DNA of 64,000 bases. It comes from Gibbula magus. Taxonomy: Eukaryota > Mollusca > Gastropoda > Trochida > Trochidae. The first letter of the stretch is position 1. Each line of letters opens with the position of its first letter. This document shows positions 24,049 through 35,300 of this stretch, in pieces. The notes beneath the pieces were generated by a model. That model did no database searches. It was given only the letters and a program-made list of their open reading frames with translations, and was not told the DNA's origin. The translations under genes and the position numbers were made by a program. The DNA is taken from contig OW388303.1 of assembly GCA_936450465.1 (NCBI GenBank), forward strand, positions 3,555,693-3,619,692, read 5' to 3'.

Positions 24049-27000
24049 TAATTGTAGATTCCTCCTTTGTCTAGGAGCCTACATGTTCATTCAATCTTTT
24101 ACGAATTTTATTTCTGTAGTCGCGAAAAACTCAGTGAGGATAGAGGTCTGTGACAGACAAACCGCATCATTCACTGTATTACTCTGCGTTTGTAAGTAAC
24201 GTAAGTAATTGACGTCAAAACTTGCAGGGTCTATTGTCTAAGCATCATCTTTATTGGACTAAATGTAACATATCTAATAATTATGACAAACATTCACAGC
24301 TGATTTATATAATTAATACATTGTCCAGTGCTATTGATATTTATGTATTTCCATTACTTTTCCAATTTCACGTCGTTTTCAATGAATTGGAGTACATAAA
24401 ATGAATTTATATATTCATGTCCAGGATAAAATCTATTTTAAAGGATAAATTTACCTACTATTATTATTATTACTGTAAACAAACATCGTTCTATATTCAC
24501 AACAGATGTATACTTATAGGATAGCTTCCCCTTTCATATCAAGTTTATGTCCCTCGTAAAATATTTTTGCTTTGTCTCGAAACTTGGCACAGCATCTAAG
24601 GTCATACATGTAACATTGCTACGTTAAATATTCACACTTTTAAAATCAAACTATTTCATAATTCGCGATGTTCGGTATGGCGAAAGTCATTCTGAACGAA
24701 GCGTTCGAAAATTTCCCTGCTAGAGGAGAGGAAAGAGTTATCCGTCCGTTGAATGACGTCATGTCATGGCGACCGCCATTCGCATGTTTCTCGTCGTCGA
24801 AATGTGTAAAAAAAAGAGTTAAAGCAACCTCATTAAACGTTAATTTTAGATGAGCAGATGAACATTGCCGTTGAAACGCCGCTTTCACTCTTATTTTTGC
24901 ATTGAAATCAATCATAAATGCTATTGTATATTACTTGTATTTTCATGAATGAATTCACGTTCGTTTTATGAATGAATAAAGTAGTCCAGGCAGTGTCAAA
25001 TTTCATCGTTAGTCAATCAAATTACTTGAAAGTGTTATGACACATATGTGACAATTTGTTATGTACAACAGTATAAAATGTACGAAGTACCTCGTGGGTA
25101 ATAACAGCATGTGTTTAATATACTATGATCAAAGAGAATCAAATTGTTCATCATTACAAGTACTACAATATCCACCATATATTGAATCATTATATATGCA
25201 GTGTACTCAAATAGAACTAACATAAACATTGTAAATCTGCAAATTGTAATGTATTTTGTAAACGGGGGTGTTGCCTTTAGACAAATAAAATCAATTGACT
25301 TATCAGACTGAACTTCATATTCACAAAAGTTCTGATAATGGCTTTACCTGCATATGGCCAACTTCCCACATTATTCAACTGATCGTAACCTCCGTATAAC
25401 ATTTAAGAATTAGAATTGCATTGTAGAATGATATATCACTTTGGTAAAGGCTTTCTTTTTTAACGTCGATTCTGCAACTTTATAACAGGTTTTGACATGT
25501 TGTTGTTCGATAGATTGAAAATCGTATTTTGCACACCAAGACGTATGTATGCATGTCACCGTAATGGAGATGGAAATATTTAAGTTATGATCTATTTTGA
25601 AAAACGATAAAAGGTGTGACTTATTACATACACTTTTATGGTGAGGTCAAGTTAGAGGTATTACTTTTGTTACAATAATAACATGTGGAACGTATAATTG
25701 GGATTCAATTCAATGAAATACGATTTCTCCGCTTAGTTGTGGCCGTAAAAACTTGATAGATGGAAAAGAGTTGTTTCCGTTTTTTTAAAAGCTAATATTT
25801 CTTGCCGTTTTCAATATCCGTATAAATTCCCTTTTTCATCAGAACGGAATATGCATCTGAAAGTTGTTTATATATCCTCAATAAAACTGACAATGTGCGG
25901 TTCCGTGCTCCTTCATATGCAATCAGTTGTAATATGCTATTGTCTGATGAGTGGGTTGCAAATTACGTTTTTCAGACAGTGAAGAGCAGCAAATGTCGTC
26001 TTTTTCCTGAATATAAAGAGAAGTGTCAATTGTTTGTCATTTTCTTTCTGGACAAGACTTCTTCCAATTTACTTTATTTAGATAAAGTAGAGGATGAAAA
26101 TTGATTTCAACAGTTAATGAGATTTTATCAAATTGACCAGAATTGTTTAGTGGAAACGAAATTTGATGGAAATTTCCTGTGAATTTATGTTATTTATCGT
26201 CATCAAAATACATGTTACATCAAGGAATGCTTATTAAATTGACAGTGAGTTAATCAAGCATAAATATGCATCAACAGGAACATTCGACACGTTTCATTTC
26301 AACACCAAATACGCAGATAGCATTGTCCCTTTAACAACGATTGCAATGTTCTTTGCAATTAGTTTTAACATGTTACTGTCCAAAACAAAATTTTAAATGC
26401 TTCATCCAGAATGAGAAGGGGACGCCATGTTTTCATTCTTCTGAAAATCTAACCTTATAATGCTTTAAAATACCAAAATGCATTTCAAACACGCAAACTC
26501 CAAATGTTTTAAAAAAAACTATATTATAGGAAATTTAAAAGAAAATGAGCCGGGTAATAACAAATTCCGATGCATGTATCCAGGTGTTAAAATATGAAGG
26601 ATAGGTACACTCATATCTCCTGTTATTTTATTCAAATGTACAATTTTATCTGCTGGATACACATACCCGAAACTTAGTTGCTTACCTTTTTACAAACGAG
26701 GTTATTGTACCCACCTAATATTAGAACTAGCTCACATAACATGAGATTAAAAGTTTACGAACCGAAGTACAAAATATCTCTGAACTAATCTATAATCTGT
26801 ATTATTCACGTTATGTTTTATAGGTGGTATACAAACAACAGATACGTGATACACACGATGAGTATCAGCAATGTTTCAGCTTTTCTACTTTATTCAAATA
26901 TTGTTTCATCTCAATTATCATATAAACGTTTTCCATATTGACAACAACTAATAGTATAGACAAGTGGCTAATTGGCACACACATGGATCAATTCAAATAT

Positions 27001-27334
27001 TGTTTGATTCATAAACATGACATAATTGGTTCTACATAACCTTTGTATACTGCAATTAGGGGTAGTTGGTTAACCAACACGAGTTAATAACACTGATTTC
27101 ATATGAATTGTCATGCAAATAATGTACATCTAACACTTCACAGTACTTTTGGAAATATCAGGAACTATCTTCCCTTGGGATAGAGGTTTATACGTTGTAC
27201 TCTTCTGGTTCAAACACACACTCACGGGTTTAAATGTCCTGATCTAATTGCTTTAAATCCCGGAAGTTTGCTCCCTAGGTGTGCAAATATCGTCAACAAT
27301 ATTGTTAACAATTCTCAGTCTCCAAGTTTGTTTC
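24049..27334. other. Intergenic, AT-rich
   Basis: No gene supported. A less AT-rich patch at 24660-24915, with a TGACGTCATG motif, gives overlapping open frames on both strands and looks like a dispersed-repeat or regulatory fragment. Nothing else is recognised. Confidence 0.3.
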
Positions 27335-27586
27335 CTACAGTCCCCTTTCAGTGAATACCAGCGTTATCTGTGGGTTTGAGTATATAAAGCAAACGACTGA
27401 TTTGTCTGACAGATTAATCTGCCAAGTGCATGTCTGCATTGATTCCTTCCCATCGGGCGACATGACATTCACAAGTCGAGCAACGGTTTTCACCATGTCA
27501 GAATTGGCTTTTACCATGTAGGAGAAGCAGGCGACAGCCCAGCACCGCACGCGACACTTGATAACGTCACCCCTAAATCTGTACAT
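27335..27586 (-). CDS. Possible terminal exon, cysteine-rich
   Basis: The minus-strand frame runs to a TAG at 27335 and is preceded by an acceptor-like CTAAATATGTACAG. It encodes about 80 residues with KCRVRCWAVACFSYM, then QTCTW and VVCFIYS. The C-x3-C-x4-C-x-SYM spacing is reminiscent of apple/PAN modules, which suggests a secreted protein. No upstream exon or donor was found, so it could be a fragment or chance. Confidence 0.3.
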   Translation of the reverse strand: MYRFRGDVIKCRVRCWAVACFSYMVKANSDMVKTVARLVNVMSPDGKESMQTCTWQINLSDKSVVCFIYSNPQITLVFTERGL

Positions 27587-27599
27587 ATTTAGGAGATAA

Positions 27600-29160
27600 A
27601 CCTACTGTGTCTGAAAATTTTATACAGAATTAATAGCGAATATATTTAAAATTGAAACCGAACGCGTAGAATCGCGTATCCAGCAATGTTATGTGCTTTT
27701 TATAAATTCTGAAAGTTTGCTGGTGTGTTGCCTTTGTTTCGTTACGTTTTTCTTCTTTTACAATTATATATTGAGTGCGATACTGTCGATATACAAATTA
27801 CAGTTTTCTATCAATCTTTCATTGTCTGGAAAAAGGTGCAACCTAAATAGCAACTAACTTCATTATTGTCAACTCCATGACACCACAAACTTCCAAACAT
27901 TATAATAGAGAATTGTAATAAGGTATACAAAGACAACTAAAACAGGAACAAATAATGTAACGATATTCCAGTTGAGGGCTCGGATTCTGTCAAAGTGACA
28001 ATGGGCTTCAGAATCACCTTAAAAGATGTTACATCAAACATGACATGCGATGCTATTTGCTAGGTCAGTAAGTAATGATAACGCTTGATCACATTGTACT
28101 ATTCACAATTAAAACCTATTTGAAATGGCGACCAATTATATAAGGATCAAAGAGAACATAAATTACTCCAATGAAAGGATTCATATGACTTCCTTATTGC
28201 GTTTCTTTGTATATGATGTAAATTCAGACAGCAAACCTAATGTGATGACCTTATACTCTCTCTATTTTATATTACTTAAATAATGGATATAGATGTGTAA
28301 ATAAGAGCATTTGAGATTAATTATATGGCGTACATTTCACGATATCATATACATTTATAGAAACTAATTTGCTGATTAAACAAAACAAAACAAAACTAAA
28401 ATTGTGATTATCTGGCAGATAAATAATTCTTTCATTATTAATTCATGTACCAAGAAACATTCATTCAACTTCATAATACATTCATATTACAGACACATTG
28501 TTTTGTTCTCAATCTTACCAGACTTGACAACTTTATATGAATTTGAGTTCAAATGGTGTGGTGTTCAGATAAAGCCCCCAAAATTAATAATTCCAATACA
28601 TTTACATAACTTATTTTTACATAATTTGAACGACTGAAATACCGTTACAAGTGCACGATTACTGAACCTCTGCATAAGGTCAATTGTCAAATATAAATCC
28701 TCACCAATATGTTGCATCATGTACTGGTAACATACATAGGCCTACATGTGTAAATATATAAGTTCACTTTACTTTCTTTATCACAAAAAATACCCTTTAG
28801 ACCCCTTCTTTAAAGGCTCTGTAGCACGTTTTTTCCATGTTATTTTTTCTCAAATTTTGTATTTATCATAAACTTTATACAATTCAATGTTACACGATGT
28901 AAAAACGATGTACATGTGTATCTTACCTTTTTGTGTAAACACAAGTGCAACAGAGCCATGCATTTGACCTTTAAATTATCGAAATTGTTTTTTTTCAAAA
29001 TGTCATTCAATACTAGAAATGATTTGTAAGTTCGCACATTTGGCAATGAATGCCTACAATGTAAATCTCATTTTGGTAGAATATGAATTATTATTTTTTA
29101 AATCAAAATACAACCTTAGAGTGTTTATGCTACAATGCTACATTTATTTTAACCCAGTGC
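27600..29160. other. Intergenic, AT-rich
   Basis: Nothing recognised apart from homopolymer-rich stretches and short, motif-free open frames. Confidence 0.35.
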
Positions 29161-29320
29161 AACCTCTGGTTCGCTAGTTCCAGGTTTCACTGCAATGCGT
29201 AATTGTTTTTATCGTAAATGGTGTTGCGGGCTTTGCAACTGCACTACCTTAATAGCCGAGAAAGAAGTGAAATAATCTTGACAGTAGCGTTACAACCCCC
29301 ATATCAGCCCACCTCATCAA
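29161..29320 (+). mobile_element. Degenerate SINE fragment (first family)
   Basis: The pieces GGTTCGCTAGTTCCAG, GGTTTCACTGCAATGC, GTTGCGGGCTTTG and GAAATAATCTTGACAG.AGCGTT follow the order of the 7314-type SINE, with deletions and substitutions. The tRNA head is missing. Confidence 0.7.
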
Positions 29321-31489
29321 ATGAAATCACATCCATCAATTTGATTTCCAAAATCTCTTCAACATTTGTCGAAGTTACGACAGGCCTAATACATGTTATC
29401 ATGCTCTGCGAGGTTTTGGAAATTACCTTATGATATATAAATACATTGATATTAATCTGTCAAAGGAAATACTTTTTAACCAATTATGCTTTTCGAATCG
29501 TGCAATTACTACTGCTATAATGATCCCTCTTTCAACCCTTTTTCAATTGGATTGAGTCTAATTCTTACTTTTTACCTTTTTTTTAAATTGATAACCAGGG
29601 CATAATCAGATTTAAATGATACACCTGCACCGTTTGTTCACAATTTGTCAAACGTGTGAATTTTATTATGGTATGAACCTACTTTTAATGATCAGTGAGA
29701 TGTGTTTAAATGGATAATAAATTGCCAAGGCTTTCATTGTCAGCTCGTATTATCATGCTGATAAATTACAACTATAGTTTCACCATTAAACTTGATATAT
29801 TATTTAAATTGATGTCAAAATGGTAATAATGTTCAAGTGGCTCTACTGCCAGGCCACGATCATCAGATTGAAGTTGTCACATCACAAGTCAATTTTTCAA
29901 TGTTACATTATCATCTCAGAACCTAATTTGTGTCCATGAATCTTCATTATAATGAAAAGTTATTCATTCATCATGGTGAAATGTATATGTACTGGAGCTG
30001 CGTTGATATAAGCCATTTGGCGTATTCGCTAATCCTATTTTCATGTTTATGAAATAAAATACGTTTAAACATCAATACGCAATGACGACAAGTCACCTTT
30101 TAGATGTTGTTTCCGAATATCGATTTTGTACATTGAACTGACTGTTTTCAGAATGACCTGAATGTAGATATAATAACTGATTCAGTTGAAATAATTGCCG
30201 TTATAATTGATTGTGACATAGCTTTTGCAGTTAATATGTGTATATAAATTTGACGACCTAATGTATCTCTTTGGACTTTTGAATTCGTTGACGCATCGTC
30301 ATTGTATGACGTCATAACACAAGCAAAACGTACCTTTTCATTGTTAGATCTCTCCTATTTGGAAGGCATGTTTTTAGGAGATATGAACAGATAGTGTTTC
30401 TGGTTTCTAGGTTGTACAATGGACGCACGACTTTTTTAAATCTTGGTAAATACATACATATTTTGTCTTTATGGTACGCAACATAAATAAATTGTAACAT
30501 TGAAATGTTGTATTTGAAAAACTCGATATGTGAATATTCGTTGTACATATCTACTTATGATTGGGGCAAGTGTTTATGTTATGCTTTTGTAAAACATGTA
30601 TTTGAAAAACTTGAAATTGACATGTCATGTCCTATGGATCTGTGGGCTTTTTGACAGAATAAACTTTCATTTTATTTCCAAGGATACACGAAGATGGCAG
30701 CAGTATTTGCACAGAAACGGAATTTTCCGAATTTAGCCAATCATTTAGCGTGCTGTCCAATTTGTGGTCACGCAAGGGTCGTACAAAGGAAGTGGTCCTG
30801 TGTAAAGGGCCCTTAAGGTAAGTTTGTTTCCATAAACAATTCTAAAGAAGTTACTTTATGTCTGCAGGATTCCTGCCAATCCTGCCAATATTTTGTCTCT
30901 CTGCTATCAGCTGTAACTCGTTTTATCAGATGAGGGGATTGCAAATCGCATCTCTTAGACTTAAAGTATTTTCTTACCTTTGATTGCAAAAACAGTTGGT
31001 CTTAATTGGGAAACTGTTTGTGCCATTTTCAAATTGAGACAGTAAATCGCCCTATTTCACAAAGCACTTACGAGATCGTAATTCACTCAACTAATCACGG
31101 TACATTGCTAACAATTAGAATAAAGATTGCTTTGTGATTTTAGTACCGGACAAAACATCTGTCTTATGAACTTAAACGATGAACCTCTCTTATGAACAGG
31201 CGAATTATGTTTACGCAAAGGGGAAAATGGTCAGCGTATCTCCTTTGCTGTATTAAAAACTTTGTTTTGCACGATGGAATCCTAACCAAGAAAGTAGTTA
31301 TGTCTGACCAGCCCTCAGAACACGTGTATAATAAGCTGTATAATAATCAATAAATACAAACAATGATTTATATGCAATACCATGTTGGTATTGTTTATAT
31401 TGATTACGTGTTTGTGGTAAACTAAACGAACAATAACACAATAGCTGTATTTGAAGTTCCATTGAAATATTTATATTTTGAAATATGGC
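29321..31489. other. Intergenic with one exon-like stretch
   Basis: Mostly AT-rich. Near 30684-30817 a short open block is bounded by TTTATTTCCAAG (acceptor-like) and TTAAG/GTAAGT (strong donor-like). Its open frame enters in phase 1 and leaves in phase 2, and could join a possible acceptor at about 32075 just before the mucin-lectin ATG. The peptide (about 44 residues, including NLWSRKGRTKEVVLCKGP) is not recognised. Confidence 0.25.
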
Positions 31490-31910
31490 ACGCCAGAAAC
31501 CCCGGTTCGAATCCCGATGGAGATAGCAAACATTTGTTACCCTGGACTGATATATGTTCTGGACACTACACCAACATTGCACTCAGTCGAACCCACTATT
31601 TAAATGGGAACCTGGACACGTTAAGTATGGAACTTTACTGTCGCGCGAAGTAAGTAAAAATACAAAGAGTGAACTTGCACTGAACTAGTGCTATACAAAT
31701 CGAGCATTATTATAACTATTATAAAGACAAAATGTAACTATGCTCCTGAAATGTGCTACTTACTATGCTTGTGTGGTTAAAGAACCGGCCGCTTACGCTA
31801 AAGACCCGGGTTCGAATCCCTATGAAGACACCAAAACTTTTTGACCTAGGTCTCATACAGTGAAGTTCACCCAATTATATAAATGGGTACCAGAATACAA
31901 GAAAGTATCA
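31490..31910 (+). mobile_element. Two degenerate SINE copies (second family)
   Basis: Copy a (31490-31730) has CCGGTTCGAATCCCGATGGA, then CATTGCACTCAGTCGAAC and TTTAAATGGGAACC. Copy b (31765-31910) has ACCCGGGTTCGAATCCC, AGGTCTCATACAGTG and ATAAATGGGTACC. Both follow the order of the 11.5-kb SINE and are diverged. They lie just upstream of the mucin-lectin gene. Confidence 0.7.
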
Positions 31911-32037
31911 GTTATCACCTAAAAAATAATTACGATGGAACATTAAAAGGAAATAAAGTTAATACAGATTATTAAACAAACAATATCAAAACAAAAAAAT
32001 ATTTATGAGCGAAGTATCATGAGTATCATTCATAATT

Positions 32038-32047
32038 TATAAGATAA
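32038..32047 (+). promoter_or_regulatory. TATA-like element before mucin-lectin gene
   Basis: TATAAGATAA lies about 52 bases upstream of the ATG at 32099, which would leave a short 5' untranslated region. It is weak evidence in AT-rich DNA, and it would be wrong if an upstream exon exists. Confidence 0.25.
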
Positions 32048-32098
32048 ATCAATAAAGTCAAGAAGCGTTTCAGTCGTGGTGTACTATGGTATGACAGG

Positions 32099-32372
32099 AT
32101 GGGTCTTCTTCAAAGAGTTTCTCTTGTAACGGTATTAGTGTCAAAACTGATTTACACACACAACATAGTGAACGTAAGATTCAGCAGGTCACCAGAACAA
32201 ATCAGTGAAGGATATGGTAACCCAGGAACACAAACAAAAACTGGATGTGCTGCCTTGTGTTCTTCAGTACATACGTGTGTACGATTTGGACATCAACCAA
32301 CCACGAAACTATGTGTCATGGTAATACCTGTGGCAATGCCAAACCCTTTCCGAAAGGTAACAGGCCTACATG
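32099..32372 (+). CDS. Mucin-lectin exon 1: signal peptide and apple-like module
   Basis: It opens with MGLLQRVSLVTVLVSKLIYT and carries GCAALCSSVHTCVRFG then KLCVM, a C-x3-C-x5-C-x11-C pattern typical of apple/PAN modules. The donor CATG/GTAAGT ends it in phase 1, matching exon 2. The frame is also open upstream through an acceptor-like GCGTTTCAG, so an earlier exon is possible. Confidence 0.6.
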
Positions 32373-35300
32373 GTAAGTTAGGTAAGCGTGTATTGTTAAA
32401 CTATTTAAGAGCATGGTTGTGTGGCATCAGATGGATATCACTTATAGACTATTCATCATGGGTTAGGTGATTTCTACAGATATTTTTAATTTGAAAATTC
32501 TAAAAGAAACGTCATCACATGTTCAACAGTTTAGAAAAATGAAAAACTGTTGCCTGAAACATCGATTGTGAAGGGTTTTTATTGGGACGTAATTTAAGTA
32601 AGAGTAATTTCATACATCAGTGTATCATATCAACTACATCTGGTGTGTTGAAATTGCTTGGTCAGAATGTCTGGTATTTTACTTACAATTCATAAAATGT
32701 AAAAATAATCATTAATAAAAGATGATGTCAATATAAATAACCTTCTTTGACCTTAAATAGTTGACGCATTGTTTACTGTAGGACGTAATAGTTAAGACAA
32801 AAAAACATATAAAAAAAACAACACGTTTAGACGACATTTGCTGTTGATATATTCTAACAATGACTAATCGACTTTCAGACATTAGATGTATACTTATCGT
32901 CCAACACTGGCTCCCACCGTAGATATCGCTTGTGTGAGATCAATCGATATCTACAAGCGATATAGATATCGCTACAATCAAATCGTCATAATTCTTTTAC
33001 ATCATCAGTTAATGACATCACAAAGCTTTGGCATCACTGACAACACTGTTGACAATGGTGATGACGTCACAATGCTATGATGCCATAATGCTTATGACAT
33101 CACAATGCTATCACCTCACTGAGATCACTGCTGAAGAAGTTAAATGGCAGTGTTGTGTTTCAGATATGTCAATCTTGAGCTAATAATTGTTGAAGAATGA
33201 TTTTGAATGATCTCACCCTCGTGTCTTCTGATATAAAATATATCAACACTCGTTGATGAAAGTCAAAATATCCTCGGCAAGCCTCGAAGATTTGTAACTT
33301 TAATCAACTCGTGTTGATATATTTGATATCAGAAGACACTTGGATGAGATTCTCTATTTAAACGAAATCTACAGTCAGTATCGCCTGAAGTATTTTATTT
33401 TTCACTTGATGTGATACTTTATCCAAACTTATATCAACAATTAACATTCCAATTATTTGAAGAATTTGAATTTGTTAAATCTCTATTAAATAAATAAGTG
33501 GACTATTATGCAAGTTCGTGCTACATTCATGTTTTTTTATAATTTAAAACTGTGTTCCACAGGAGATATCGCTTGTGTGAGATCAAGTAGATTTTGAACA
33601 ATGCCTTGTCACCGTCAACTACATGACATCACAATGTTTTTACATCATTGAGTAATGACAACACAATGGTATGATGTCATAAGCATGATGACGTCACAAT
33701 GTTATAACATCACTGCATGTATAGTCAAATGGCAGAGCCGTGCTTAGAGATGTACACTATTTTCATTGAAACGTAATAAAGATGATATAGGATGATTAAT
33801 AGAATCTGACCCTCGTGTGTTCTGATATCAAATATATCAAAACTTGTTGGTAAAAGTAAAAACATCCTCGGCATTTGTAACTTTATCAACTGGTGTGGAT
33901 ATATTTGATATCAGAAGACACTTGGGTGAGATTATCTATATCTTAACTTGTTAGTTTTGCAGATGTCTCAAATATTTACAAATAGATAATGTAACGTATA
34001 CAATGTTGGTATTCTTTCTCTGCATTGTCAGGCGTCTGAAACTAGGTGTTAAAAAATTTAAAATCTGGAATTAATGGTTAAACTAATGGTTTATTTTTAC
34101 AAATGTTAAAGAGTAATATTTTAAACACCGACAGTACATAAAAATAAAGACAAGCAGTACAAACATGTCTGTGTTATTTTATTGCCTATGCTTTTAGAAA
34201 GAACATATTGATGGAGGATTCTAGTTTATAGATGATCTCAACAGTCTGGAGAATGTCACCATAATTAGACAGATAACCTTAAAAATAAACTATTAAATAT
34301 TGTATTGTTGCTCCAAAGCCAAAAAACATTTTTCAACAACAAATGTCACGCATAATAACAAACCAAGTCTAATGTCATTTGAAGGTCACGTTAATACGTT
34401 TGTTAATTTCGGACACCTATGGTCAAGTTGAACTTATATAAACTACGCAACAGCAGTAACTATAGTTACAGAAGATATTGTTATCCTTAAGTGATAGAAT
34501 CGACAAAGTTGCACAATTACCCTAAAAACAACTAAACTTAATGTTCAAGCTCCAATAGTAGCCGGGTCTCGAATTGGCGCCGGGTCTCATATTCTTAATG
34601 ACCATAAACATGAGACCGCCTTTTTTAATAAAAATAAGTGGCAGGTTTGGCAGATGAAAGGCACATTTCATGGCTTGACAATCTCGATTTGACGCCGGGG
34701 GTATGACCGCTTCAGTGAAATAGACGCCGGGTCTCGAATAAACCCCGGGTGATAAGATGAGAAAAGTTTTAAACAATACAATATATATTTTGTTAACGTA
34801 TGTCTCTTAAAGAAGTTATTGTTCCTGTTCAATAATATATAGATTTTCACCAAAACAAATTCATATTCAAGAAAGTTTGTCATGTTTGTATTTCTATATG
34901 ATGAGTTAGTCGGATAATATATATGCCAAAATATAAATAGACGCCGGTCTCAAATAGACAGGGCTAAAGGAAGTCTGAAAAATACTTTTAGAGGAAAAGG
35001 GATAACATTATATATTAATGTTTCTAAAAAAAATACTTTGGAAAATCGTCGTTTTGGAATATATTTAACTTGGCGATAAGAAAGAAATACTTGTTAATCA
35101 ATTGATTGATTGGTTTTTAAATCAGAGAAAAGAAAGAGGCATGTGTTATATAAACAGTAAGAGTCACGCAACATTTGCCCATCTTGCATACGTATGTACC
35201 TTAACTAAACGACAAAATCACTTTGGCAATATTGTGAGTGTTTATGTTATTTTCAGGACTTTTGATATACAAGAGATGGACTGTGTCACGTGTTCGGTCT

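Larger units (their letters stand above)
32373..35256 (+). other. Mucin-lectin intron 1
   Basis: A 2884-bp intron from GTAAGT to TTTTCAG. It contains two copies of the foldback element (32921-33350, 33563-33932) and short GAGACCCGGCG-type repeats at 34560-34950. The rest is AT-rich and unremarkable. Confidence 0.65.
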
